This document shows positions 34,210 to 43,060 of a stretch of DNA of 48,668 nt, piece by piece. Source of the DNA: Marinobacter salicampi (GTDB lineage: Bacteria > Pseudomonadota > Gammaproteobacteria > Pseudomonadales > Oleiphilaceae). The position numbers were made by a program, and so were the translations under genes. Position 1 is the stretch's first letter. Each line of letters starts with the position of its first letter. Under the pieces are notes generated by a model. The model was not told the DNA's origin. It searched no databases and saw only the letters and a list, made by a program, of their open reading frames with translations. Location of the stretch: assembly GCF_011074795.1 (NCBI RefSeq), contig NZ_JAAMPF010000007.1, forward strand, positions 1-48,668. Reading direction: 5' to 3'.

Positions 34210-35880
34210 TTGACACAGGCCCGCAGCAAGTCACTTACCGAACGTCCGGAATGGAAAGCACTGGTCGATCACCAGGGCGCCATGGCGAATACTCACATGC
34301 GCGACCTGTTCCAGGAGGACCCCGAGCGTTTCAAACGTTACTTTGTGGAGGCTTCGGGCCTGGCGCTGGATTACTCCAAAAATCTCGTTGTGGACGAAAC
34401 CATTGAGCGCCTGATGGCCCTGGCCCGCAGCTGCGGGTTGCCCGAACGGATTGAGGCCATGTTCCGCGGCGAAAAGGTCAATGTCAGTGAGAATCGGCCT
34501 GCGCTGCATACGGCCCTGCGCAATATGAACGACGAGCCGGTGATGGTGGACGGTAAGGACATAATGCCCGAAGTCCGGGACACGCTGGCCCGCATGGAAG
34601 AGTTCGTCTGGCGCATACGCAGCACCCAGTGGCGCGGGTTCACCAACAAGCCCTTTACCGATGTGGTGAGCATTGGCATCGGCGGCTCCTTCCTAGGACC
34701 CAAGCTGGTTTCAGCTTCGCTCAAACCCTACTGGCACGGCCGCCTCAACTGCCACTATGTAGCCAATATCGATGGCAGCCACATCACCGAAGTGCTGCGA
34801 CACATCAATCCCGAAACCACCCTCTTCCTGATCCAGTCGAAATCGTTCAAGACCCAGGAAACCCTGGAGAATACCAAGGTTGCCCGTGAGTGGTTCCTTC
34901 ATAACGGTGGCTCGGAAGAACGCATCAGCAAGCACTTCGTAGGTGTCACCGCCAACAAGCCGGAAGCGGTGAAGTTTGGCATTGCGGAAGAGAACATTTT
35001 CCCCATGTGGGACTGGGTGGGTGGACGGTACTCACTCTGGTCCGCTATCGGGCTGCCCACGGCCCTGACCATTGGCATGGATAATTTCCGGGCCCTGCTT
35101 TCTGGTGCCCAGGCAATGGACAAGCACTTCCGGTCCGCACCACTGGAACAGAATCTGCCCGTCATAATGGCCCTGCTGGGGGTCTGGTATGGCAACTTCT
35201 GGGGTGCCGATGCCCACGCCATCCTGCCCTACGACCACTATCTGCGAGGGCTACCCGCCCATCTTCAACAGGTCGACATGGAAAGTAACGGCAAGTGTGT
35301 CACCCAGCACGGCGACCCGGTTGCCTACCAGACCGGGCCCATAATCTGGGGCGGTGCCGGCGCTAACGGCCAACATGCCTACCACCAGTTGCTACACCAG
35401 GGCACCAAGCTGTCACCGGCGGATTTTATTATTCCGCTGCATACCCACAACCCGGTGGGCAACCACCACGCCATCCTGTTCGCCAACTGCCTGAGCCAGA
35501 CCCAGGCCCTGATGCAGGGCAAGACCGAGGCTGAGGCCCGTGCCGAACTGGCGGATCAGGGCCTATCGGCGGAGGCCGTTGAAACCCTGGCCCGGCACAA
35601 GGTCATCCCGGGCAACAAGCCCAGCAATACGTTGTTCTTCGAGCGCGCCACCCCACGCACCGTCGGAGCACTGATCGCCCTGTACGAGCACAAGACCTAT
35701 GCCCAGGGCGTCATCTGGGACGTGGATTCGTTTGACCAGTGGGGCGTGGAGCTAGGGAAACAGCTGGGCAAAGACATTCTCGACCGGCTCCTGGACGGTG
35801 AACGGAAGAGCGAAACCACCGACAGCTCAACTGAAGGTCTTATCCGCATCTTCCGCAATCGACACATGAACGGCCTCTGA
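34210..35880 (+). CDS. pgi: Glucose-6-phosphate isomerase
   Basis: Interconverts glucose-6-phosphate and fructose-6-phosphate in the cytoplasm. The 556-residue enzyme is complete. Signatures include GIGGSFLGPKLV, the sugar-phosphate segment QSKSFKTQETLENT, WDWVGGRYSLWSAIGLP and the late catalytic loop around IIPLHTHNPVGNHHAILFANC. It starts at TTG 34210, with GGAAGGA seven to ten bases upstream. It is the last gene of the cbr-pan block and ends 15 bases from the convergent second folK. Confidence 0.97.
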   Translation: MTQARSKSLTERPEWKALVDHQGAMANTHMRDLFQEDPERFKRYFVEASGLALDYSKNLVVDETIERLMALARSCGLPERIEAMFRGEKVNVSENRPALHTALRNMNDEPVMVDGKDIMPEVRDTLARMEEFVWRIRSTQWRGFTNKPFTDVVSIGIGGSFLGPKLVSASLKPYWHGRLNCHYVANIDGSHITEVLRHINPETTLFLIQSKSFKTQETLENTKVAREWFLHNGGSEERISKHFVGVTANKPEAVKFGIAEENIFPMWDWVGGRYSLWSAIGLPTALTIGMDNFRALLSGAQAMDKHFRSAPLEQNLPVIMALLGVWYGNFWGADAHAILPYDHYLRGLPAHLQQVDMESNGKCVTQHGDPVAYQTGPIIWGGAGANGQHAYHQLLHQGTKLSPADFIIPLHTHNPVGNHHAILFANCLSQTQALMQGKTEAEARAELADQGLSAEAVETLARHKVIPGNKPSNTLFFERATPRTVGALIALYEHKTYAQGVIWDVDSFDQWGVELGKQLGKDILDRLLDGERKSETTDSSTEGLIRIFRNRHMNGL

Positions 35881-35895
35881 CCAGATGGCCGGTTT

Positions 35896-36423
35896 TCATT
35901 CCTGTGGCGGGCGAGGTGAAATCTGCCTGCCCTGCCATCGGAATGGCACCGGCCACAGTCGCTGATCCCGCGTGTACTCCTGCCAGAGCCTGGCATAGCT
36001 TTTACCGGCCACAGGGTGTTTCTGATCAGGGGCGACCTCAGACAGCGGAAGCAGCACAAAGGCATTGCGCAGTATTTCGCCACGGGGGAGTTCAACCCCG
36101 TCAAAGGTTCCTACCAGGCTGTCGACGGTCAGGATATCGAGATCAAGGGTACGGGCACTGAACCTGGGCGCACCCGGATGTCTGCCGTTGTCCGCCTCCC
36201 ACTGTTTGAGCAGCACTGATAGCTCAGCCACAGGCAAGGCACTTTGAATACCCACCACCAGATTGAGGAAAGGCTCGCCGTCAAAGCCGACCGCTTCACT
36301 TTCATAAACCGACGACATGACGAGTTCGCCGAACTCGTTTGCCAGGGCATCAAGGGCCGCGGTTATATGCTGCTCGCGATAAACATTGCTTCCCAGGCTG
36401 AGAAACACCGAGGCTTCGGTCAT
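35896..36423 (-). CDS. folK: HPPK paralogue (copy 2)
   Basis: A second hydroxymethyl-dihydropterin pyrophosphokinase of 175 residues. The N-terminal strand VFLSLGSNVYREQHITAAL, SSVYESEAVGFDGEPFLNLVVGI and the signature RFSARTLDLDILTVD are present, with the metal-binding aspartates. It differs widely in sequence from copy 1 and lacks the WGPRTLD form. Its ATG overlaps the stop of folB, making a folB-folK pair. Both copies appear intact, so whether they divide the pterin substrate or conditions between them is open. Confidence 0.92.
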   Translation of the reverse strand: MTEASVFLSLGSNVYREQHITAALDALANEFGELVMSSVYESEAVGFDGEPFLNLVVGIQSALPVAELSVLLKQWEADNGRHPGAPRFSARTLDLDILTVDSLVGTFDGVELPRGEILRNAFVLLPLSEVAPDQKHPVAGKSYARLWQEYTRDQRLWPVPFRWQGRQISPRPPQE

Positions 36424-36800
36424 GGCTTACGACCCCGTTCGATACTCACCCCTACACTTCTTGCCTGCGGGACAGCGCCGGGCTTTCGAATCACCAGACG
36501 TAGCCAGACCACACCGAATCGCTCCTGTAGCTGCTCGGCGAGGCTTTCGGCCGCGGTCTCGAGCAACCGGGGCTGAAAGCCCGCAAAGAAAGCGCTTACG
36601 CATTCGCACACCGTGCCGTAATCCAGCGCTTTGGTGATGTCGTCCTGCCGTGCCGGAGCCCGGTTATCCCAGGCCAGCTCAAGATCCACCAGCAGTTGCT
36701 GACAGATTTCACGCTCCCACTCATAAACTCCGACGACAGCTTCGACAGCCAGGCCTTCGATCAATACGGTATCCGTCACTATGGTCATCTCCAGGGCCAT
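36420..36800 (-). CDS. folB: Dihydroneopterin aldolase
   Basis: Cleaves dihydroneopterin to hydroxymethyl-dihydropterin and glycolaldehyde, the step immediately before HPPK in folate synthesis. The 126-residue protein has LIEGLAVEAVVGVYEWEREICQ, DDITKALDYGTVCECV and ETAAESLAEQL, which are conserved in the family. The start at 36800 or an internal ATG at 36788 are both possible. It overlaps folK copy 2 and is divergent from plsY across about 150 bases. Confidence 0.93.
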   Translation of the reverse strand: MALEMTIVTDTVLIEGLAVEAVVGVYEWEREICQQLLVDLELAWDNRAPARQDDITKALDYGTVCECVSAFFAGFQPRLLETAAESLAEQLQERFGVVWLRLVIRKPGAVPQARSVGVSIERGRKP

Positions 36801-36951
36801 CCGACCCAGGGCACGGACAACCGACTGATGGCTGATTGATTGCGATCCGTTGACCCTATAACGTTGGTATCAGTTGTTCACCCGCCCGGACCCAGTCTCG
36901 CCGGGCGATTTTCGCATACAACACCGGTTCACGTCTGCGCCCAAGGATGCC

Positions 36952-37536
36952 ATGAACGACGCCCTGCTGCTGGTCCTGCTTTGTGCCCTTGCCTACTTGG
37001 GTGGCTCGGTCCTGTTCGCGCTGCCGGTATGCCGTATCTGGCGCCTTCCCGACCCGCGCGCCCAGGGTTCGGGCAACCCGGGTGCCACGAATGTCTACCG
37101 CACCGGAGGCTGGACGCCGGCGCTCATAACACTCGCACTGGATGCCAGCAAAGGCTGGCTGCCGGTGTGGCTGGCATCCCAGATGGATCTGTCGGTCTAC
37201 GCCCAGGCCATGGTGGCGGTGAGCGCTGTGACCGGACATATGGTGCCTGTGTTTTATCGCTTTCAGGGCGGCAAGGGCGTGGCCACCGCATTGGGTGCAG
37301 GGCTGGCGTTGGCGCCTGTCACGACAGCCTTGTTATGTGCAGTCTGGGGGCTGGTGCTCTGGCGCTGGCGCATGTCGGCACTGGCCTCGGTGACAGCCAT
37401 GTTAGCGGGCCCGCTTATCAGTGCCTTGATCGAGCCTGAAACCCTGCCACTGTTCGGCCTGCTCGCCATTCTGATTGTGGTCCGCCACCGGGCCAATCTG
37501 ATTCGTCTGGCCCAGGGCCGCGAGAACCGTTTCTGA
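36952..37536 (+). CDS. plsY: Glycerol-3-phosphate acyltransferase PlsY
   Basis: Inner-membrane acyltransferase that uses acyl-phosphate to make lysophosphatidate, the first step of phospholipid synthesis in this pathway. The 194-residue protein has multiple membrane helices with the conserved loops GSGNPGATNVYRTGG, LDASKGWLPVWLA and HMVPVFYRFQGGKGVATALG. I chose ATG 36952 since AAGGA lies just upstream and the family begins there; the longer frame from 36874 adds 26 residues. Its 3' end is followed by a small duplication beside tsaD. Confidence 0.95.
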   Translation: MNDALLLVLLCALAYLGGSVLFALPVCRIWRLPDPRAQGSGNPGATNVYRTGGWTPALITLALDASKGWLPVWLASQMDLSVYAQAMVAVSAVTGHMVPVFYRFQGGKGVATALGAGLALAPVTTALLCAVWGLVLWRWRMSALASVTAMLAGPLISALIEPETLPLFGLLAILIVVRHRANLIRLAQGRENRF

Positions 37537-37551
37537 AGGGGGCTTAACCCT

Positions 37552-37592
37552 TTAATCCACCAGACCTTAGGCGCCTTAATCCACCAGACCTT
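37552..37592 (-). repeat. 24-base tandem duplication of the tsaD 3' end
   Basis: The 17-mer TTAATCCACCAGACCTT occurs at 37552-37568 and 37576-37592, a period of 24 bases (eight codons). The second copy holds the tsaD stop codon and the last four codons (GLVD). Beyond the stop the same codons recur in frame, followed by another stop. The duplication therefore left the TsaD protein unchanged. Confidence 0.9.
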
Positions 37593-38631
37593 CGGCCCTG
37601 GGCTCGCCAATCGGCGGCAGCTTATCCATTGGCCAGCGCGGTACTGCCAGGATGCGGTCGCCGTCCCGCTGGCCCGCTTTGAGCCGCTGGCAACCGGCAT
37701 AGGCGATCATGGCGCCATTGTCGGTACAGAACTCCGGCCGGGCATAGAACACCCCGGCCCTGAGCTTAGCTGCCATAGCGTCAAGCGCTGACCGTAGGCG
37801 GCGGTTGGCGCTGACGCCCCCTGCCACCACAAGACGTTGGCTGCCGGTTTGCTCAAGGGCACGCCGGCACTTGATGACCAGGGTATCCACCGCTGCTGAT
37901 TCGAACGCCAGGGCGATATCGGCACGGGTCTGATCATCGAGGCCGCCGCTCTGCTTCGCCTGGTTAACCGTGTTGAGGGTATAGGTCTTGAGACCACTGA
38001 AGCTGAAGTCCAGCCCGGGCCGGTCCGTCATCGGGCGGGGAAAGCGATAGCGCCCGGGCGTGCCTTTTTCTGCCAAGGCCGCGACCCGGGGACCGCCGGG
38101 ATAGTCGAGCCCCAGCATCTTGGCGGTCTTGTCGAACGCCTCACCGGCGGCATCATCAACAGACTCGCCCAGAAGGCTGTATTCCCCGATCCCTTTCACC
38201 AGCACCAGCTGGGTATGGCCCCCGGAGACAAGTAGAGCCACAAACGGAAAGGCTGGCGGCTCAGGTTCCAGCATAGGTGCCAGAAGATGACCTTCCATGT
38301 GGTGTACGCCCAGAACCGGTATGCCCAGAGCGAAGCCAAGGGCGTGAGCCACCGAGCCACCCACCATAAGGGCGCCCACTAACCCAGGGCCTGCGGTGTA
38401 GGCTATGCCCTCAATGTCGGCCCGGGTTTTGCCCGCCGACAACAGTATGTCGTCACACAGGGGTAGCAGCTTTCTGACGTGGTCCCGGGACGCCAGTTCA
38501 GGCACCACACCGCCATAATCGGCATGCATGTCGACCTGGCTGAACAGGGCATGGGCCAACAGGCCCTGTTCGCTGTGGTATAGCGCCACACCAGTTTCAT
38601 CACAAGAGGTTTCGATTCCGAGAATCAGCAT
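37576..38631 (-). CDS. tsaD: tRNA N6-adenosine threonylcarbamoyltransferase TsaD
   Basis: Metal-dependent enzyme that transfers threonylcarbamoyl to A37 of tRNAs that read ANN codons. The 351-residue ASKHA-fold protein has [17 protein letters not shown], the metal site [21 protein letters not shown] and [12 protein letters not shown]. It is divergent from rpsU, a common arrangement. Its 3' terminus is duplicated (see the repeat entry). An extended -10 candidate lies 52 bases upstream of the ATG. Confidence 0.97.
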   Translation of the reverse strand: MLILGIETSCDETGVALYHSEQGLLAHALFSQVDMHADYGGVVPELASRDHVRKLLPLCDDILLSAGKTRADIEGIAYTAGPGLVGALMVGGSVAHALGFALGIPVLGVHHMEGHLLAPMLEPEPPAFPFVALLVSGGHTQLVLVKGIGEYSLLGESVDDAAGEAFDKTAKMLGLDYPGGPRVAALAEKGTPGRYRFPRPMTDRPGLDFSFSGLKTYTLNTVNQAKQSGGLDDQTRADIALAFESAAVDTLVIKCRRALEQTGSQRLVVAGGVSANRRLRSALDAMAAKLRAGVFYARPEFCTDNGAMIAYAGCQRLKAGQRDGDRILAVPRWPMDKLPPIGEPRAEGLVD

Positions 38632-38682
38632 ATAAAACTACCGTTGGGTTACGGTTGGGTTTCCACTCTGGTCCGGCGCCGG

Positions 38683-38691
38683 ATTTTAGCA
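38683..38691 (-). promoter_or_regulatory. Candidate extended -10 promoter for tsaD
   Basis: On the minus strand this reads TGCTAAAAT (TGn plus a -10 with one mismatch), 52 bases upstream of the tsaD start. The -35 region is poor. Confidence 0.4.
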
Positions 38692-38728
38692 GAACCGGCA
38701 CAATCTCCGCAGATTAATCTGGAAGACG

Positions 38729-38758
38729 TTGACCCGGACCAAACCAAGGCGCTATCAT
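38729..38758 (+). promoter_or_regulatory. Candidate sigma-70 promoter for rpsU
   Basis: TTGACC (38729-38734) and TATCAT (38753-38758), 18 bases apart, each match five of six consensus positions. They predict a start near 38765 and a 5' leader of about 168 nt before rpsU. The 301-base gap between tsaD and rpsU also has a weaker TTGCAG-N17-TTTAGT pair (38851-38879) closer to the gene. Confidence 0.55.
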
Positions 38759-38899
38759 TGCCGGCCTTAAATAGGCACTGGTCGAGTTTTGTTCAACGCC
38801 GCCAGGCCCAGAGTCGAAGAGAATGCAGCGTGCGCCCGGCAACAAGAGCCTTGCAGCCCTGTAAAACGGTCGCTTTAGTACTGACCCGCTCTTCCAAAC

Positions 38900-38921
38900 T
38901 AGAATCGATTCTACCAGGTAG
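38900..38921. repeat. Two overlapping palindromes before the rpsU start
   Basis: TAGAATCGATTCTA (38900-38913) is a perfect 14-base palindrome. CTACC-A-GGTAG (38911-38921) overlaps it by three bases and contains the AGG of the ribosome binding region, 11 bases before the ATG. It may be an operator or an alternative RNA fold that controls S21 translation. No known consensus was recognised. Confidence 0.65.
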
Positions 38922-38932
38922 GTGATTTCCGA

Positions 38933-39148
38933 ATGCCAGAAGTTAAAGTGAAAGAGAATGAACCGTTTGACGTAGCCCTGCGTCGCTTCAAGCGCTCCTG
39001 CGAAAAAGCAGGCGTTCTGTCCGAAGTCCGTCGCCGTGAGCATTACGAGAAGCCCACTGCAGTGCGCAAGCGTAAAGCTGCAGCAGCCGTCAAGCGCCAT
39101 CTCAAGAAGCTTCAACGGGAACAGCGCAAGTTCGAGCGTCTGTACTAA
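38933..39148 (+). CDS. rpsU: 30S ribosomal protein S21
   Basis: A 71-residue basic ribosomal protein ([27 protein letters not shown], quoted in part: [20 protein letters not shown]). It is the standard length and helps mRNA binding during initiation. It is the first gene of the macromolecular synthesis block rpsU-dnaG-rpoD, which ties translation, replication and transcription. A terminator separates it from dnaG. Confidence 0.98.
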   Translation: MPEVKVKENEPFDVALRRFKRSCEKAGVLSEVRRREHYEKPTAVRKRKAAAAVKRHLKKLQREQRKFERLY

Positions 39149-39181
39149 GTCGCCACTTGCTGAATGTAGTTTTTTTCGCTT

Positions 39182-39200
39182 CGCTTCGCCTAACGAAGCG
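39182..39200 (+). repeat. Hairpin after rpsU without T tract
   Basis: CGCTTCG-N5-CGAAGCG is a perfect 7-bp stem, directly after a run of seven T. It sits 34 bases after the rpsU stop and just before the dnaG-side terminator. The lack of T after it argues against a terminator, so it may stabilise or mark processing of the rpsU mRNA. Confidence 0.6.
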
Positions 39201-39211
39201 CTTGTGAACCC

Positions 39212-39247
39212 AAAATGCCGCCGGGGCCTGGCTTCGGCGGCATTTTT
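39212..39247 (+). terminator. Terminator between rpsU and dnaG
   Basis: AAAATGCCGCCG pairs with CGGCGGCATTTT around an 11-base loop, ending in TTTTT. In E. coli a partial terminator at the same place lowers dnaG expression relative to rpsU. The same attenuation is likely here. Confidence 0.88.
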
Positions 39248-39303
39248 GGCTTTGGCGGTTTTACCGGCATGGTACTGGCGTACTCTCTCTAAAGGGAGAT
39301 CTC

Positions 39304-41049
39304 ATGAGCGGACTGATCCCTCAACGTTTTGTTGAAGACCTTCTGGATCGGGTGGATCTGGCAGAGCTGATCGGATCCCGCATTACGCTGAAAAAAGCCG
39401 GCGGAAACTACAAAGCACGCTGCCCCTTCCACGATGAAAAAACGCCGTCGTTCAATGTGCGCCCGGACAAAGGTTTTTACCACTGCTTCGGCTGTGGTGC
39501 CCACGGTGACGCCATCAGTTTCGTGCGGGAATACGACGGCCTTGGCTTTACCGACGCGGTGGAAGAGCTAGCAAGACGTACCGGCCTTGAGGTGCCCTAT
39601 GACGAAGGCGCCAAGCAGGAGATGCAGCAGGCACGCACGCTGACCGATGCGCTGGACTTCGCCACCGGCTTCTATCGTTCAGCATTGAAGCGCCCGGATG
39701 CTGCATTTGCCCGGGACTACCTGAACCAGCGGGGACTGGACGAGGGCATTTCTGAGCAGTACATGCTGGGCTACGCCCCCGGCATGGGTACAGCACTTTA
39801 CGAGGCCGCGGGCGACGATCTCCGCGGCCCCTTGATTGAAACCGGCACTGTATCGGACCGGTACGGGCGGCCAAGGGACTTGTTTCGCAACCGGATCATG
39901 TTCCCGATCCGCAACTCCCGGGGCAAAACCATTGCTTTTGGCGGTCGTACCCTGGGGGACGACAAGGCCAAATACATTAACTCCCCCGAGTCTGATGTGT
40001 TCCATAAGAGCCGTGAGATTTACGGCTTGTACGAGGCAAAACAGGCCGTTCGCCAGCTCGACAAACTGCTGGTGGTAGAAGGCTACATGGACGTTATAGC
40101 CCTGGCACAGCACGGCATTCACTACGCTGTAGCAACGCTGGGTACGGCGACCAATCAAGACAGTCTGAGTGCGCTTCTACGACAGGTGCGGCACCTGGTG
40201 TTCTGTTTCGACGGTGACAACGCCGGCTTTCGGGCCGCAGACCGCGCGATGGAGAACGCCCTTGAGCTGCTGACTGACGGCCTGCATCTGCAGTTTCTGA
40301 TGCTGCCGGACGGGGAAGACCCGGATACCCTGGTGCGCAAGGAAGGTGCTGATGCGTTTCAGCAACGGATTGATGGCGCCACGCCATTGTCGCGCTACCT
40401 GTTCAATCGGCAAAGTGAAGGTCTGGACCTGTCACTGCCGGAAAACCGGGGTGAACTGAGGGCCCGGGTCGAGCCTATGCTCAGTAAAATGCCACGCAGC
40501 ACCCTCAGGGATGCCATGTGGCATGAAATGCTGCGCCTGTGTGGCAACCGACGTGAGTGGCAGGCCAGCCCGAGCGCGACCTCCGGTGGTCGCTTTCCCC
40601 GCAAGGGAGAGCGCCAGAACCGGCCTCCCGAGGCCCGGGTGGATGTTCGCCTGAGCAAGGATAGTCTGTTGTGCGTGGCGCTGCTGGAAGCACCGGAAAT
40701 GGCATCAGAGCTGCTGCCATTGTGCCGGGATGATCGCCAGCTCCACCAGGCTCGGACCTTTGCAGAATGGATTCTGGCCCAGAACCTGGGCACCAAGAAG
40801 CATGTAATGAAGGCGCTGGCACTGGATCCCGAGGCCCATGGCCGTTTCTATCGCCTGTTCGACGGCATAGAACACCTACCCTCACGGCAACATGCCATGG
40901 CCGGCGCCCGGGAGATGCTGACGCCGAACAGGGAGGCGGCCCATAAACAAAGGCTAGCAGCGCTGCTAACAGAAAAGCGCAGCATCCGGGATCTTACCGA
41001 TGCTGAGCGCAAGGAACTGCAGCAACTGAGTCGACAGAATCAGGACTAG
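39304..41049 (+). CDS. dnaG: DNA primase
   Basis: Makes RNA primers at the replication fork. The 581-residue enzyme has the CHC2 zinc finger (CPFHDEKTPSF, then HCFGCGAHGD, about residues 40-65). It also has an N-terminal RNA polymerase domain with the basic KYINSPESDVFHKS, and a TOPRIM core (LVVEGYMDVIAL, FCFDGDNAGFRAADRA). A C-terminal helicase-binding region starts at about 440 and is variable. Start ATG 39304 follows a GGGAG box. The 169 bases between dnaG and rpoD hold a hairpin and the rpoD promoter candidate. Confidence 0.96.
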   Translation: MSGLIPQRFVEDLLDRVDLAELIGSRITLKKAGGNYKARCPFHDEKTPSFNVRPDKGFYHCFGCGAHGDAISFVREYDGLGFTDAVEELARRTGLEVPYDEGAKQEMQQARTLTDALDFATGFYRSALKRPDAAFARDYLNQRGLDEGISEQYMLGYAPGMGTALYEAAGDDLRGPLIETGTVSDRYGRPRDLFRNRIMFPIRNSRGKTIAFGGRTLGDDKAKYINSPESDVFHKSREIYGLYEAKQAVRQLDKLLVVEGYMDVIALAQHGIHYAVATLGTATNQDSLSALLRQVRHLVFCFDGDNAGFRAADRAMENALELLTDGLHLQFLMLPDGEDPDTLVRKEGADAFQQRIDGATPLSRYLFNRQSEGLDLSLPENRGELRARVEPMLSKMPRSTLRDAMWHEMLRLCGNRREWQASPSATSGGRFPRKGERQNRPPEARVDVRLSKDSLLCVALLEAPEMASELLPLCRDDRQLHQARTFAEWILAQNLGTKKHVMKALALDPEAHGRFYRLFDGIEHLPSRQHAMAGAREMLTPNREAAHKQRLAALLTEKRSIRDLTDAERKELQQLSRQNQD

Positions 41050-41124
41050 GGGTTCCGAGGCTATCCGATGCAATCAAAGGCCTGCCTGCAAGAGTATGGG
41101 GGCACTTGAAAGTCTGCGGATTGA

Positions 41125-41146
41125 CCACCATCTAACCATCTGGTGG
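41125..41146 (+). repeat. Hairpin between dnaG and rpoD
   Basis: CCACCA-N10-TGGTGG, a perfect 6-bp stem, 76 bases after the dnaG stop. In E. coli the dnaG-rpoD junction is an RNA processing site. No T tract follows, so this is more likely processing than termination. Confidence 0.5.
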
Positions 41147-41166
41147 CGGACCCATAACACGACAGC

Positions 41167-41172
41167 TATAAT
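41167..41172 (+). promoter_or_regulatory. Candidate -10 hexamer for rpoD
   Basis: A perfect TATAAT lies 47 bases before the rpoD ATG. It is flanked by ACAGC (41162-41166) and GCTGT (41174-41178), an inverted pair around the hexamer. No -35 matches at 16-18 bases. Confidence 0.45.
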
Positions 41173-41218
41173 GGCTGTTTAACTTTTTTCTCTTTATTAG
41201 CGAGTCCACAGGGTGTCT

Positions 41219-43051
41219 ATGTCAGGCAATTCGCAAAAATCACGTTTGAAAGACCTCATTGCCCGAGGCAAAGAACAAGGTTACCTGACTTACGCCGAGG
41301 TAAATGACCACCTCCCGGAAGACATAGCCGATCCGGACCAGGTGGAAGACATCATCCGGATGATCAACGACATGGGCATTCAGGTCACTGAAGTTGCGCC
41401 TGATGCCGACACACTGCTGATGACCGATGGCGACTCCACTGCTGACGAGGCCGCCGCGGCGGAAGCAGCAGCGGCTCTGGCTGCCGTTGAGTCTGATGCC
41501 GGGCGTACAACCGACCCGGTGCGCATGTATATGCGTGAGATGGGCACCGTCGAACTGCTGACCCGTGAAGGCGAGATCGTTATTGCCAAGCGGATCGAAG
41601 AAGGCGTGCGCGACGTGATGGCGGCAATCGCCCACTTTCCCGGCACTGCTGGCACGGTCATCCAGGCATACGAGCGCATCATCGAGAACGAAGGCCGCAT
41701 CAGCGACATCGTAACCGGCTTTCTGGACCCGGATGATGCCGAGCCGTTCATGGGCGAAGAGGTTCCGGCAGATACCAGCGCCGACACCAGCTCTGACGAT
41801 GACGACGATGGCGAAGAGGAAGAAACCGAAAGCGGCCCGGATCCCGAAGAGACCCGCCTGCGCTTCGAGCTGCTGAAGGAAAAACTGGACGCCGCCAATA
41901 CTGCCCTGGAGAAGCATGGCCGTAGTCACAAGGCAACCCAGGAAGCCCTGAACGAACTGGGCCAGGTATTCGCGCCGTTCAAGCTTGGCAACAAGGCCTT
42001 TGATGAGCTGGTTAACGTTATCCGTTCCACCAACGAGCTGGTTCGTGAGAACGAACGTACCGTGATGCGCATCTGTGTCCGCGAAAGCAAGATGCCCCGC
42101 AAGGATTTCATCAAGTCCTTCCCCGGCAACGAGACCAATCTCGACTGGGCCCCCAAGATCGCCAAGAGCAAGAAACCCTATGCCGCGGCGATCAGTGAGC
42201 GGCTGGATGAAATCGTCCGGATGCAGAAGCGGATTGCTAACATCCAGACCGAAGTCGACCTGGACATTCCTGACATCAAGGAAATCAACCGTCGCGTCTC
42301 CATCGGCGAAGCCAAGGCCCGCCGGGCCAAGAAAGAGATGGTCGAGGCCAACCTGCGCCTGGTTATTTCCATCGCCAAGAAATACACCAACCGTGGCCTG
42401 CAGTTCCTGGACCTGATCCAGGAAGGCAACATCGGCCTTATGAAGGCCGTGGACAAGTTTGAATACCGTCGTGGCTACAAGTTTTCGACCTATGCCACCT
42501 GGTGGATACGCCAGGCCATCACCCGCTCCATTGCGGACCAGGCCAGGACCATCCGGATTCCGGTACACATGATCGAGACCATCAACAAGCTGAACCGCAT
42601 CTCCCGTCAGATGCTTCAGGAGATGGGCCGCGAGCCGACCCCGGAAGAGCTGGGCGAGCGCATGGAAATGCCGGAAGACAAGATCCGCAAGGTGCTGAAG
42701 ATCGCAAAAGAGCCGATCTCCATGGAAACACCCATAGGTGACGACGAAGACAGCCATCTTGGGGATTTCATTGAAGACATCCAGGCCCTGTCGCCGGTGG
42801 ATTCCGCCACCGCCGAAGGTCTTCGTGAAGCCACGCGTTCTGTATTGGCCGGCCTCACGGCGAGGGAGTCGAAGGTGCTACGGATGCGGTTCGGCATCGA
42901 GATGAACACCGACCACACCCTGGAAGAAGTCGGCAAGCAGTTCGACGTGACCCGCGAGCGGATCCGTCAGATCGAAGCCAAGGCCCTGCGCAAACTGCGC
43001 CACCCTTCCCGCTCCGATCACCTGCGCGGCTTTATCGACGATCAGGGTTAA
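41219..43051 (+). CDS. rpoD: RNA polymerase primary sigma factor RpoD (sigma-70)
   Basis: Housekeeping sigma factor of 610 residues. Region 1.1 is at the N-terminus ([21 protein letters not shown]). Region 1.2 begins at [11 protein letters not shown], and an acidic non-conserved insert lies around 185-215 ([14 protein letters not shown]). Region 2 carries [27 protein letters not shown] residues ([17 protein letters not shown]), then region 3, and region 4 ends with [20 protein letters not shown]. The ATG at 41219 is preferred over GTG at 41213, since AGGG lies the right distance upstream. It ends 70 bases before the tRNA gene. A long reverse-strand frame overlaps it and is a codon-bias shadow. 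Confidence 0.98.
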   Translation: MSGNSQKSRLKDLIARGKEQGYLTYAEVNDHLPEDIADPDQVEDIIRMINDMGIQVTEVAPDADTLLMTDGDSTADEAAAAEAAAALAAVESDAGRTTDPVRMYMREMGTVELLTREGEIVIAKRIEEGVRDVMAAIAHFPGTAGTVIQAYERIIENEGRISDIVTGFLDPDDAEPFMGEEVPADTSADTSSDDDDDGEEEETESGPDPEETRLRFELLKEKLDAANTALEKHGRSHKATQEALNELGQVFAPFKLGNKAFDELVNVIRSTNELVRENERTVMRICVRESKMPRKDFIKSFPGNETNLDWAPKIAKSKKPYAAAISERLDEIVRMQKRIANIQTEVDLDIPDIKEINRRVSIGEAKARRAKKEMVEANLRLVISIAKKYTNRGLQFLDLIQEGNIGLMKAVDKFEYRRGYKFSTYATWWIRQAITRSIADQARTIRIPVHMIETINKLNRISRQMLQEMGREPTPEELGERMEMPEDKIRKVLKIAKEPISMETPIGDDEDSHLGDFIEDIQALSPVDSATAEGLREATRSVLAGLTARESKVLRMRFGIEMNTDHTLEEVGKQFDVTRERIRQIEAKALRKLRHPSRSDHLRGFIDDQG

Positions 43052-43060
43052 CCTACCGGT

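Noticed and set aside
33269..34234. 321-residue reverse frame opposite panC
   Set aside because: Antisense shadow; panC is complete in the opposite direction.
41240..42757. 505-residue reverse frame opposite rpoD
   Set aside because: It is the antisense shadow of rpoD, created by high GC third positions, with no family features.
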